A DNA stretch of 64,000 nucleotides from the NCBI RefSeq assembly GCF_003202035.1, contig NZ_QJKC01000004.1:217461-281460 (forward strand). The letters run 5' to 3'. Position numbers and translations under genes: made by a program. This document shows, piece after piece, positions 53,435 through 62,572 of the stretch (within the stretch, counting starts at the first letter, position 1; the number at the start of each line of letters is the position of its first letter). This DNA is from Aquitalea magnusonii (GTDB lineage Bacteria > Pseudomonadota > Gammaproteobacteria > Burkholderiales > Chromobacteriaceae). The notes beneath the pieces were generated by a model that saw only the letters and a list, made by a program, of their open reading frames with translations, was not told where the DNA came from and made no database searches.

Positions 53435-54739
53435 TCAGCCGCTCAGCCCCTCGTCGCCATGGCCGATAAACAAGGCCTCCTGTTCCACCTTCAGCTGGCG
53501 CTCCAGCATGGCGGCGCACAGATCGGCCAGCATGGGCGGCAGCGGCAGGCGGGCCAGCCTGGCCAGTGCCTGCTGGTCTTCCTCTTTCAGCGGCTGGCCA
53601 CCATGCGCCAGCGTCAGCTCGTCCGCCTGCATGCGCCAGGGCTGCCAGGCGCAGCCGGCCTGCCCGGCCAGCTCGCCCACCTGCAGGGCGATGGCCACCC
53701 CGGCCGGATCCAGGTCGCAGGCCACTTGCACCGGCAAGCGTAATACCGCCAGCAGATGGCCCACCGCGGCCAGCCAGCGCCGGTGCGGGTAACCCGGCAC
53801 CCAGATGGTGAGTACCGGTTCGGCCTGCCGGGTCAGCACCTCGAACACGCTGAGGTTTTCCACAATACGCACCATCTGTACCGTGCCGCGGACGGCATCC
53901 ACCTGTTGCAGTGCTTCCGGCGCCAGCGCCAGCCCGCTTTGCAACAAGGCAGCCGACAACAAGGGCTGACCCGCAGCATAGAGTGTCAACGCGCCGGACA
54001 GGAAAACGTGCGGGGTATGGCGCGAGATGCCACAGGCTTCCAGCGCAATGCCGAATTCGGCCAGCCAGCGCCGGTCGGCCTCGCCAAAAGCCTTGCTGCG
54101 GCCCAGCGCATATTGGGAAAACTGCCGTTCCGTACCCCACAGCCCGGCTGTCAGCCAGCCATCCAGCGCCTGGGCGATTTTCAGCCGTCGCTCCAGCGTG
54201 GACGATTGCAGGCGCTGGGCCAGGCTGGCGGCCAGCGCTTGCAGTTGTGGATTTTGCGGCTGCCAGCCGCGCCACAGTTGCACCACCTCGTCGCGTGCGT
54301 CGGCATCCGGCAGGCCGATCAGGCTGCGCAACTGGTACACCTCGCGCCAGCTGACCCAGAACGGCTCCCACTGGCCTGGCCGGCCGGGTTCGGCATGCAG
54401 CTCCACCTCGCACCAGCCGCATTCCAGCAAGCGGCGCAGCAAGTCTTCGGCCTGGGCCGCATCACCACTTTGCGCCAGCAGGGTGGTCCAGCGCTGGCGC
54501 ATCACGCGCAGGGCCAGCCAGCGCTGCAGCAGGGCCTGGTCGGCCTGCGGCAACAGTAGCGGCGTGGCCGCCAGGGTGGGTTGTAGCAGCAGATGATGGC
54601 CGCGTGCGCCAATGGGCAGGCGTTCGACCAGTTCCGGGGAAATACGGGCTAACCAGCTGGACATGGGGTTCTGCCAGAGTTGGGGGTGAGAAGAGTAGAC
54701 CGCCGGCAGCAAACAAGTTTCCTGCCGGCGTGATGGCAT
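53435..54739 (-). CDS. jetD: Wadjet/MksG nuclease subunit JetD
   Basis: 434 aa. The C-terminal TOPRIM-like domain (DUF2399/DUF2220 style) has E294 in RIVENLSVFEVL and D342/D344 in ACDLDPAGVAIA, the metal ligands for DNA cleavage. The N-terminal part contains a helical arm (ALLQRWLALRVMRQRWTTLL). JetD cuts small circular DNA after the SMC complex has extruded it. ATG 54739 overlaps the jetC stop as TGATG, indicating coupling; ATG 54664 (409 aa) is the alternative. It is the last gene in the jetABCD order. Confidence 0.82.
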   Translation of the reverse strand: MPSRRQETCLLPAVYSSHPQLWQNPMSSWLARISPELVERLPIGARGHHLLLQPTLAATPLLLPQADQALLQRWLALRVMRQRWTTLLAQSGDAAQAEDLLRRLLECGWCEVELHAEPGRPGQWEPFWVSWREVYQLRSLIGLPDADARDEVVQLWRGWQPQNPQLQALAASLAQRLQSSTLERRLKIAQALDGWLTAGLWGTERQFSQYALGRSKAFGEADRRWLAEFGIALEACGISRHTPHVFLSGALTLYAAGQPLLSAALLQSGLALAPEALQQVDAVRGTVQMVRIVENLSVFEVLTRQAEPVLTIWVPGYPHRRWLAAVGHLLAVLRLPVQVACDLDPAGVAIALQVGELAGQAGCAWQPWRMQADELTLAHGGQPLKEEDQQALARLARLPLPPMLADLCAAMLERQLKVEQEALFIGHGDEGLSG

Positions 54740-57558
54740 CAGGCCTGCGTATCTGCGGGTGGCGCATCCACCCGGCGGCGGGTTTGCAGGATGGGCGGGG
54801 CCCACTGCTCGCCCGGCCGCTTCTTGCGGGTGGCCAGCGTCAGTTCCGACGGGGCAAAGATATTGATGTTATGGGTGTTGGGCGTGGTGATCAGATACTG
54901 CGCCTCGGTGGCCTTGAGGAAGCCCGCCACCCGGTCGATGTTGAAAATATCCAGGTGAGCAAACGGCTCGTCGATAAACACAAAACCGGACGGATTAGCC
55001 TCATCCATCATCAGGCCAATCAGCAGAATCAATGACTTCATCACCTGCTGGCCGCCGGACGCCTCGCCGTCGTTCATGCCCATCAGGCCCTTCTGGTCGA
55101 AGTTGAAGCGCAGCGTCAGCCCGGCTTGCGCCAGCGCGGCGTCGTCGTTTTCCAGTGAGGGCAGTTCCACATCCACGCCAATGCCAGCCAGCTCGCCCAG
55201 GCGCTTGATATTGGCACCATAAGCCCGCACCGTGGCGCGCAGCTTGCCCATATAGGCGGCGCGGGCGTCGTCGGTGAGTTCGCGCGAGCGGTCCACTTCG
55301 CTCTGGCGGCGCTGACGTTCGCGGTCGATCTGCGCCAGGTCGTCGGCCAGCTTGTCGCGCAGCGCCAGCACGGCTTCGTCGGTTTCCCATTCGCCGCCTT
55401 GCAGGCGCTCTTGCAGATAATTCAACTGATGGCGCGCATCGGCGGCGCTTTCGTATTCCTCTTCCAGCGCGGCCACATGCTCGGCGGCCAAGGCATCGGC
55501 CGGCAGACGACCAGCCCACTCGCGCAGTTCGGCCAGCAGGCGGCGCAGCTGGCGGCGGCTGTTTTCCACCTCCTGACGCTTGCCGTCGTAACGCGACAGG
55601 CTTTCCTGTTCGCGCTGGCAAATGCGGTCGTGCTCCAGCCGCGCATCGCTATATCGCTGGTCTGCCGCATCCTTGGTGGCACTGGCTTCGGCCAGTTGTG
55701 CGCCCAGTTCCTGCTGCTGCGCTTGCAGGCTATCCAGCCGGGCGGCCAGGGCGGCGAATTCTTCGGCACGGCTGTCCAGCTGACGGATGGCATCCATGCC
55801 GCCCAGATACTCGGCCAGCCCAGCCGCCTCGCGGCTAATGGCCACCAGTTTTTCTTCATCGGCCAGAATGCGCACATTCAGCTGCTTCAGCTCATCGCGC
55901 AGTGCCAGCAGACGCGACTGGCGCGCGCCTTCGCCAAAGGCGAACTCATGCGCGGCCACGCCAATATGGCGCGCACCACGGCGTTCGCGGAAATAGCCGT
56001 CGCGGGTAATCCAGTCGCCATCAACGCCTGCGCCCGCCTGGGCGTTTTCCACCCGATTGACCTTGTTCAGCTGCTGATACAGCCAGTCCGGGGCATTGGC
56101 GGAAAAGCGGATCACTTCCAGCAGGCTGCCCTTGCGTGCTGGCGGCGGGCTGCTGCGCTCCGGCACCACAAAATGGCGGAAACGCAGTTTTTCGCCCAAG
56201 CGCCAGGCTTCACCCTTTTGCTGCGGATTTTCCAGCAGCACCACATGGCGGTAGGGGCGCAGCATGGCCTCCACCGCGCCCTGCCAGCCAGCGTCCATCA
56301 CCTCGATGATGTCGGACAGCATGGCGTGGCCGATATTGGCCTCATCCAGCGCAGCCTTGAACTGACGTACTTCTTCCGGCGAACGGCCACGGCCGATTTC
56401 CAGCGCCTCGACATGGTTTTTCAGGTCGACGCGCTGGCGGTTCAGCTCACGCAGGCCGTCTTTCAGTTGCTCGGCCTCGCCGCGCAAGCCGGACAGCTTG
56501 TCGGACAGCGCGGCGGCATCGGCACCGTATTCGCGGCTGGCCAGCGCTTGCAGGCGGTCGCGCTCCTTCAACTGGCCGCTGACGCTGGCATGTTCGGCCT
56601 TGGCGGCCATGAACTGCTCTTGCGCCTGCAAACGAGCCTGCTCGGCGGCCTGACGTGCTGCGCCAGCGGCCACTTCGGCCGCCTTGAGCTTGGCCACCAG
56701 TTGCAGGGTGTCGTGATGCTCGCGCCGGGTACGGCTGAGCTGGCCGTAGGCGGCGCGGTAGTTTTGCCAGGTCTGGCCCAGCGCGCTTTTGCCATCCAGA
56801 TAGGCCAGCACCGGCAAGGCTTCGTCCTGCAGGCGGCGAATGGTCTGGCTGAGTTGACGCCATTCCAGAAAACGCCCGGCGCGGGTTTTCATGGTTTCCA
56901 CCCGCGCTTCCAGCGCTTCCTCCTGCCGGGTGAGCGCTTCCAGTTCCAGCTCGGTGGCGCGTTGTTCATCACGGGCGCGTTGGTAGTTGTCCAGCACGTC
57001 CTTGTCGCCGAATACCTGGAACACCAGGTCCAGCAATTGTTTGGGGCTGTATTCGGTCAGCTTGTCGGTATCGCCCTGCTCCAGCGCCAACACCTCGCCC
57101 ACTGCCGGGGTGAGGCCAGCCACTTCCAGGCGGCGACGGTATTCCTGTACGCCCAGCCATTGCGCTTGCGCTTCGGCCAGTTCCAGCGGCACATCACCAT
57201 CCAGAATGGCGTAATGGCGCACCCAGTCGCCGCCCTGCTTCTTGATACGGCACAGCAGCGTCACCGCCTCGCTGACGATGGGAAAGAAGGGGGTGGGATA
57301 CAGGCCGCCCGATGGACGGCGCGGGTTGTCCACCACGCCGCGCAGATAGGCAAAGGGCTCGCGGTTGTTGCGCACATAGCGCTTGTAGTCGCGCTTGCCG
57401 GAGCATTTGATGGCCAGCAGGGTGCGCATGGCATCCAGCAAGGTGGTCTTGCCCGAACCATTGGGGCCGATGATGGTGACAATCTGCGCGTCCAGCGGCA
57501 CCGCCAGCCGTTGCCAGAAGTCCCAGTGCACCATTTCTACCGATTTCATCTGGAACAT
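54739..57558 (-). CDS. jetC: Wadjet/MksB SMC-like ATPase JetC
   Basis: 939 aa. Walker A is GPNGSGKTT (31-39). Long coiled-coil arms flank a small hinge near the middle. The signature segment is SGGQQVMKS (from about 834) and Walker B FVFIDEPFAHLD (about 859-870). The length and the divergent signature match MksB/JetC rather than SbcC or SMC. It should dimerise and extrude DNA loops with JetA and JetB. The start overlaps the jetB stop as TGATG (57558). The C-terminal 20 residues are a charged tail. Confidence 0.87.
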   Translation of the reverse strand: MFQMKSVEMVHWDFWQRLAVPLDAQIVTIIGPNGSGKTTLLDAMRTLLAIKCSGKRDYKRYVRNNREPFAYLRGVVDNPRRPSGGLYPTPFFPIVSEAVTLLCRIKKQGGDWVRHYAILDGDVPLELAEAQAQWLGVQEYRRRLEVAGLTPAVGEVLALEQGDTDKLTEYSPKQLLDLVFQVFGDKDVLDNYQRARDEQRATELELEALTRQEEALEARVETMKTRAGRFLEWRQLSQTIRRLQDEALPVLAYLDGKSALGQTWQNYRAAYGQLSRTRREHHDTLQLVAKLKAAEVAAGAARQAAEQARLQAQEQFMAAKAEHASVSGQLKERDRLQALASREYGADAAALSDKLSGLRGEAEQLKDGLRELNRQRVDLKNHVEALEIGRGRSPEEVRQFKAALDEANIGHAMLSDIIEVMDAGWQGAVEAMLRPYRHVVLLENPQQKGEAWRLGEKLRFRHFVVPERSSPPPARKGSLLEVIRFSANAPDWLYQQLNKVNRVENAQAGAGVDGDWITRDGYFRERRGARHIGVAAHEFAFGEGARQSRLLALRDELKQLNVRILADEEKLVAISREAAGLAEYLGGMDAIRQLDSRAEEFAALAARLDSLQAQQQELGAQLAEASATKDAADQRYSDARLEHDRICQREQESLSRYDGKRQEVENSRRQLRRLLAELREWAGRLPADALAAEHVAALEEEYESAADARHQLNYLQERLQGGEWETDEAVLALRDKLADDLAQIDRERQRRQSEVDRSRELTDDARAAYMGKLRATVRAYGANIKRLGELAGIGVDVELPSLENDDAALAQAGLTLRFNFDQKGLMGMNDGEASGGQQVMKSLILLIGLMMDEANPSGFVFIDEPFAHLDIFNIDRVAGFLKATEAQYLITTPNTHNINIFAPSELTLATRKKRPGEQWAPPILQTRRRVDAPPADTQA

Positions 57559-58337
57559 CAGCGGTCTTCCTCTTGCGCGGGGGCTTGTGTGTCGTCTTCG
57601 GGGCCTTCAACAGCAGCGAACAGGCTGGTGCCATCATCCACCACCGTGGGCTGTACTGCCTGGGCAATGGCGCTGGCGGTCTTGTCGGCCAGGGCGTCGG
57701 CGGCCTGGCTGCGGCGCTGGCCCAGTACCTCGGACAGCGCACCTTCGATGATGCGTGGAGCCAGCTGGCTGTAGTCGATCATCAGATCCAGCATCGGGCC
57801 TTCATCCAGCCACTTGTTACGGCGCACCACAAAGCCCAGGTTCACCAGCCGGCCCAGATTGGCATTGAAGCGGGTACGGCCGCCCAGCGCCTTGCCAAAG
57901 TCGGCATACAGCGCGTCTTCCGACACGCCGGTAGACACGCCCTCGCCGGTTTCCAGCGGCTTTTGCGCGCCGAACATATCGCTCTGGTTTTCGCGCCCGG
58001 CTTCCACGCGGGCAATCTGCCGTTCGCGCTTGGGCAGGATGATCAGCGCCCACAGGATGACCAGCAGCGCCACGCCATCGCGCGGCAGGCCCAGATTATT
58101 GTTCAGCCAGGCTTCGCCGCTGCCGAATACCGGCTCGGTCATCTCCGGCAGCAGCGCCACCGCAATGTATTCGGCGTAGGGGTTCTCCACCAGGCGCAGG
58201 CCGACATCGGCCAGCCGCTTGTCCAGCTCCTGGCGGAAAAGGTCATCCAGCAGCGCCTTGCGCGCCAGCGCATCGCCGCGCGGCACCACGCGCTGCGCCA
58301 GCAGGCGGGCGGTGAGGGTTTTCAGTTGCTGTTCCAT
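57558..58337 (-). CDS. jetB: Wadjet/MksE subunit JetB
   Basis: 259 aa. Mostly alpha-helical, with a winged-helix-like segment (TRFNANLGRLVNLGFVVRRNKWLDEGPMLDLMI in parts) typical of MksE/DUF4194 subunits that bind the kleisin. The N terminus MEQQLKTLTARLLAQRV starts three bases after the jetA stop, and its own stop overlaps jetC. The C-terminal 40 residues are acidic. It is identified mainly by size, position and helical pattern between the two better-recognised partners. Confidence 0.75.
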   Translation of the reverse strand: MEQQLKTLTARLLAQRVVPRGDALARKALLDDLFRQELDKRLADVGLRLVENPYAEYIAVALLPEMTEPVFGSGEAWLNNNLGLPRDGVALLVILWALIILPKRERQIARVEAGRENQSDMFGAQKPLETGEGVSTGVSEDALYADFGKALGGRTRFNANLGRLVNLGFVVRRNKWLDEGPMLDLMIDYSQLAPRIIEGALSEVLGQRRSQAADALADKTASAIAQAVQPTVVDDGTSLFAAVEGPEDDTQAPAQEEDR

Positions 58338-58340
58338 GGC

Positions 58341-59690
58341 TCAATTCGGGGGATGAGGAAGCAGCCGCGCGTCAGACAGCGTGGCGACTTCCGGGTGTTC
58401 GGGTTCAATCACGGCTTCGCCGCCGTGCAGGGTGAACGGCAATTTGGCCAGCGCCGCCACAATGCTGGCATCGCCATGGCTTTCCGGGTCGCCAATCAGC
58501 GACAGCAGCGACAGCCGGTAGGCGGTTTCGTTGTAGCTGTCGGCCAGCACTGCCTGCCGGATGGGGATGTGGTCCGCCCCGCTCTCGCCCAGTTGCAGGC
58601 CCAGGGTCAGCAATTCGTCGTACATGGCCTCGGCGGCAAACAGGCGCTCTACTTCCAGCTCGCCGGACAGGGGCGCGGCCACGCTGCCGGGCAAGGTGGT
58701 ATTGCCGGCCTTGGCACGTTCGCGCGCCAGCAGCTCGAATTCCGCCATGTCGGCCAGTTCCGGCGTGGCAATGAAGGCCGGTTCCGGGTTGATGGACAGG
58801 CAGCCGCTCAACTGATCGGCCAGCTGGCCCACCGCCTGACGGCGCAGCCAGTCGGCAATATCGGTGGAAGTCAGGCCGGAGCTGCCCAGATGCACGCGCT
58901 GCGCCGCCAGTTGCGCCAGACGGCGCTCGAAGGTACCGGCCAGCGCCAGCATGCGGCTTTGTGCCAAGGCGACCGCCTGCGCCTGGTTCAGCGCGGACAG
59001 GCTGAGGGTGTCGTCAGCGGTGAGGCTGCGGATCACTTCTGTCGATTTGGCCACCCAGCGCCACACGGCTTCCAGCCGGTGCTGCGCAGCGCGGATGCGG
59101 AATTCCGATTGCGATTCCAGCGCTTCGGCAAACTCGCCATACAGCTCGTTCAGTCGCGCCAGCAAATGCTTGAGCGCGTCATCGGACAACTGCCCCACCG
59201 CCTGCCCGGCCGCCACCTGGCTGGTGAGGTAGCCTAGTTCGACATCATCACCGGCAAAATCAATCAAGGTGGCCAGCGCGGCCAGCGCCACGCGTGCGCC
59301 TTCGGACAGCTGGTACTGGCCGCCATCGCTGTCGTATACCAGCAATTCGCCCTCGCGCAGGCGGCCCAGAATGGTGGCCAGCTTGGTGTCGTTGAGGTAG
59401 GCAAAACGCTGGGCGATTTCCTGCGGGGTCCAGCGCGGCGCATCGGCGCGGCTGCCCAGCTCGCGCAGCACCAGGAGGCGCATCAGCACCTCCTCGTCAC
59501 CCCCACGAAACAGGGTCACGAAGACAGACAGATAAGGCCAGGCCTGTTGCAGGCGATTGACGCCGGACAGCGAATCCGGCGCGATGCCCGGCTGGAAAAA
59601 GTCGGCGAGCGATTCCAATGACATTCCGGCATGAGAAAACAAAAGCGGATTGTCCAAGGCCGGGCGGGGGTAAGTCAACGCATCTTGCAT
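58341..59690 (-). CDS. jetA: Wadjet/MksF kleisin-like subunit JetA
   Basis: 449 aa. The N-terminal winged-helix region (WTPQEIAQRFAYLNDTKLATILGRLREGELLVYDSDG) is followed by a helical central part and a C-terminal segment ending in a Pro/His-rich tail, the MksF/DUF3375-like layout. It would bridge the two JetC heads and recruit JetB. It is first in the jetABCD order. I use ATG 59690 (MQDALTYP); 59723 and 59591 are in-frame alternatives and none has a strong ribosome binding site. Only 40 bases separate it from the transporter gene upstream, so its promoter may lie within that gene. Confidence 0.75.
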   Translation of the reverse strand: MQDALTYPRPALDNPLLFSHAGMSLESLADFFQPGIAPDSLSGVNRLQQAWPYLSVFVTLFRGGDEEVLMRLLVLRELGSRADAPRWTPQEIAQRFAYLNDTKLATILGRLREGELLVYDSDGGQYQLSEGARVALAALATLIDFAGDDVELGYLTSQVAAGQAVGQLSDDALKHLLARLNELYGEFAEALESQSEFRIRAAQHRLEAVWRWVAKSTEVIRSLTADDTLSLSALNQAQAVALAQSRMLALAGTFERRLAQLAAQRVHLGSSGLTSTDIADWLRRQAVGQLADQLSGCLSINPEPAFIATPELADMAEFELLARERAKAGNTTLPGSVAAPLSGELEVERLFAAEAMYDELLTLGLQLGESGADHIPIRQAVLADSYNETAYRLSLLSLIGDPESHGDASIVAALAKLPFTLHGGEAVIEPEHPEVATLSDARLLPHPPN

Positions 59691-59730
59691 GACTGGGGGT
59701 GCGTACCAGACCACGGCACGCACCCCATGC

Positions 59731-61009
59731 TCAGGCAGCTGACGGTTGTATTTGCGGTGTACGTCGGCTTTGCGCGATATAGGCCAGGGCGGCCAGGCTG
59801 ATCAGGGTGGTGAACATCAGGTAAAAGCTGGGTGCCTGATTGCTGCCGGTGGCGCTGATCAGCCACACGATGATGGCCGGGGCAAAACCGCCAAACACCG
59901 TCACCCCTACGTTGTAGCCAATGGCCATGCCGGTGGCACGGGTGGCAGGCGGGAAGATTTCCGACATCAGCGCGGGCAAGGCGCCAAAGTAAATGGACTT
60001 GAGCAAGGCCAGCCAGCCCACCAGCACATACAGCGCCCAGGCACTGCCGCTCACTGACACATACAAAAACACCGGGTAAATGGTGAGGGCAAACAGCAGC
60101 CCGGCCACAGTCATTTGCTTGAGCCGCCCGATGCGGTCGGACAGCCAGCCAGAAAACGGCGTCACCACGGTGAGAATCACCCCGGCCAGCATGCTGGCGG
60201 CAAAACCGGTGGCGGCATCCATTTTCAGCTGGCGGATGGCAAAGGTGGGCACGTATTGCAGCATGTAATTGACGGCGGTGGACACGGTAATCACCCCGAT
60301 GGCCGCCAGCACCATGCTTTTCTGGCTTAGCAGGACATCCCGCACCGGTGTGGCGGTGTGCGCGGCCTGCTTGAAGCTGGGCGCATCGTCCAGATAACGC
60401 CGCATCAGCAAACCGGCCGGGCCAATCAGCAAACCAAAGAAGAAGGGAATGCGCCAGCCCCAGGCCAGCAGTTCTTCCTGCGTCAGCAGCTTGACCAGGG
60501 CATAGCCAAACAGCGAAGCAAACAAGGTGGCCAGGCCCTGGGTGGCAAACTGCCAGCTGGCCAGAAACCCGCGGCGGTGCGGCGCATGTTCGATCAGCAT
60601 GGCGGTGGACGCGCCAAACTCGCCGCCGGCGGAAAAGCCCTGAATCAGCCGCGCCAGAAAAATGCCGATGGGCGCGGCCACGCCGATCTGCGCATAGGTG
60701 GGCAGCAAGGCGATGATGGCGGTGCCCACCATCATCAGGCTGACTGTCAGCAGCAGCGCGGCCTTGCGGCCATGGCGGTCTGCATAGCTGCCCAGCACCA
60801 CCCCGCCCAGCGGCCGGATCAGGTAGGAGGCCCCAAACGAACCGAAGGTCAGCAGCATGGAGGCGGTTTCATTACCCGCCGGGAAAAAGTGATGGGCAAT
60901 ATGGACGGCGAAAAAAAGCATAGATGGCAATATCAAACCATTCCAGCGCATTGCCGATGGAAGTGGCCAGCACAATGCGGGTCAGGCTGAGCGGTTTGCG
61001 TTCAGACAT
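59731..61009 (-). pseudogene. MHS-family MFS transporter, frameshifted in a T7 run
   Basis: GGAGCAGCGC precedes ATG 61009. The frame reads a normal metabolite:H+ symporter N terminus (TRIVLATSIGNALEWFDIAI), then is lost at seven T on the minus strand (60911-60917). From the T run onward another frame continues correctly with FFAVHIAHHFFPAGNE, the MHS signature RHGRKAALLL, and about eleven more segments to 59731. Removing one T restores a protein of about 425 aa. It is a pseudogene, a phase-variable gene or a base-calling error. It overlaps the M20 peptidase gene by eight bases, suggesting uptake of that enzyme's substrate. Confidence 0.78.
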
Positions 61010-62441
61010 GCGCTGCTCCAGTGAAAGATGCGCGTTGCGCAATGATCTGACTGCCCTGCTCGCCCAGGTCCCACCAGATGCCCGCCATCAGTGCCAGCGC
61101 CTCGCGTGCCACCGGTGCCAGCAAGTGTTCGTTGGGCGCATGCTGGCCGCAGCCAGGATAGGAATGTGGCAACCACAAGGTGGGCAGCCCCAGGATGTCG
61201 GCAAAGGCATCGTTGGGCACCGTGCCCCCCAGGTTGGGCAGCAAGGCCGCCTGCTTGTCGGTACTGTGACGGATGGAGGTCAGCGCCCATGTCACCCAGG
61301 GGTCGTCCAGCCTCAGCCGGGTCGCCGGCGTGGCGGACAACACGCGAACCTGCACCTGCCCCAGCCCGTGCCGCTGCAAATGCGACTCGATATGCTGGCG
61401 GGTATTGCGCCAATCCGTCCCCACTACAAAGCGCAGTTGGCAAACAGCCTTGGCGCTGGGCGGGATGGCATTCACCGGCTTGCGGGCATTGCCGGATTCC
61501 AAGGCCAGCACTTCCAGCGCGTTCCAGCCTATCACCCGCTCCAGCGGGCTCAGACCGGGCTCGCCCCAGTCGCTGTCTACCGTCGGGCTGTCCGGCTCCC
61601 CGCCCAGGGTCAGGCCAGCCAATGCCCGCCTCACCTCCTCTTCCAGTGGCGGCGGGCGCAAGCCCGGCACTTGAATCACCCCATGTGCATCCACCAGGCT
61701 GGCCAGCGCATGGGCCAGCACCAGCGCCGGGTTACGCAGCGCTCCGCCCCAATTGCCGGAATGGTGGCCGCTTTCGCGCAATATCAGCTGTAATTCAAAC
61801 ACCACGCTGCCGCGTGAACCCAGAAACAGCGTCGGCCGCTCGGCACTGACACGCGGTCCGTCCGAGGCGATAAAGACATCCGCCCGCAAGGCCGCTTGTT
61901 CGATCTGGCAAATCTCGCGCAAACCAGGCGAGCTGATTTCCTCGCCGCTCTCGAACAGGAAGCTGCAGTTAAAGCCCAAACGGCCACCGCGCTGCGCGTA
62001 CACCGCCGCCAGCGCGGCCAGATTGATACTGTGCTGGCCCTTGTTATCCGCCGTGCCACGGCCATACCAGCGTTCGCCCTCGCTAGCCACCCGCCATGGA
62101 CTGAGCCCGGCGCGCCAGTGCGACTCGTCGCCACGCACCACATCGGCATGACCGTAGCTGAGCACGGTGGGCAGATAGTCCGCCTCATGCCGCCTGGCCA
62201 GCAAAAAAGGCGCCAGCGGTGCCACCGGATTGTCCAGCAGCCGGCAGGAAAATCCCATCTCCTGCAGTGCCGGGATGATTTCCTGCTGGAAATAGGCGAT
62301 TTGGGTATCAGCCTGTACCGGATTCTGGCTTTCGGTATGAAAGGCGACACGGCGTTGCAAATCCCCCAGCAAGCCTCCCTGATCGAAATACGCCTGTGCT
62401 CTGGCAATGGCATGGCTACGTTGCGCATACATCTGAGTCAT
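61002..62441 (-). CDS. M20-family metallopeptidase
   Basis: 479 aa. Di-zinc residues are visible: His and Asp in SYGHADVVRGDE, Asp in GRGTADNKGQH, the Glu pair in FESGEEISSPG, Asp in IASDGPRVS and the last His in GQHAPNEHL. A dimerisation insert lies between. M20 enzymes remove acyl groups or cleave dipeptides such as carnosine-type or N-acyl amino acids, and the substrate here is unknown. It is first in a two-gene unit with the transporter and is divergent from a LysR regulator that probably controls both. AGGT lies about 13 bases before ATG 62441. Confidence 0.83.
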   Translation of the reverse strand: MTQMYAQRSHAIARAQAYFDQGGLLGDLQRRVAFHTESQNPVQADTQIAYFQQEIIPALQEMGFSCRLLDNPVAPLAPFLLARRHEADYLPTVLSYGHADVVRGDESHWRAGLSPWRVASEGERWYGRGTADNKGQHSINLAALAAVYAQRGGRLGFNCSFLFESGEEISSPGLREICQIEQAALRADVFIASDGPRVSAERPTLFLGSRGSVVFELQLILRESGHHSGNWGGALRNPALVLAHALASLVDAHGVIQVPGLRPPPLEEEVRRALAGLTLGGEPDSPTVDSDWGEPGLSPLERVIGWNALEVLALESGNARKPVNAIPPSAKAVCQLRFVVGTDWRNTRQHIESHLQRHGLGQVQVRVLSATPATRLRLDDPWVTWALTSIRHSTDKQAALLPNLGGTVPNDAFADILGLPTLWLPHSYPGCGQHAPNEHLLAPVAREALALMAGIWWDLGEQGSQIIAQRASFTGAAHV

Positions 62442-62493
62442 TAGCAGTTACCTCGCACCTTGTTTAAGGTTGAATAACTGGCACAGTCTATGG

Positions 62494-62544
62494 AAGGTAA
62501 TACCTTGATGACTATTGACATTATTGCCATTTCAGCAAGTGGCA
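62494..62544. promoter_or_regulatory. Candidate LysR-type operator sites
   Basis: Two inverted repeats lie in the 131-bp divergent region: AAGGT-AAT-ACCTT (62494-62506) and TGCCA-N10-TGGCA (62525-62544). LysR proteins bind such dyads between their own gene and the target. Confidence 0.45.
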
Positions 62545-62572
62545 TTGCCTAAAACGCAAAGGAGAGGGCGGT

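Noticed and set aside
54739..57558. JetC as SbcC, RecN or housekeeping SMC
   Set aside because: Size, divergent signature motif and the flanking kleisin-like, winged-helix and TOPRIM genes fit JetC/MksB. SbcC would be beside sbcD and SMC would be longer.
55399..57774. 791-codon frame on the plus strand
   Set aside because: It lies antisense to jetC and jetB, whose motifs and coupled starts are clear. Its Gly/Gln/His-rich translation is typical of an antisense frame in GC-rich DNA.
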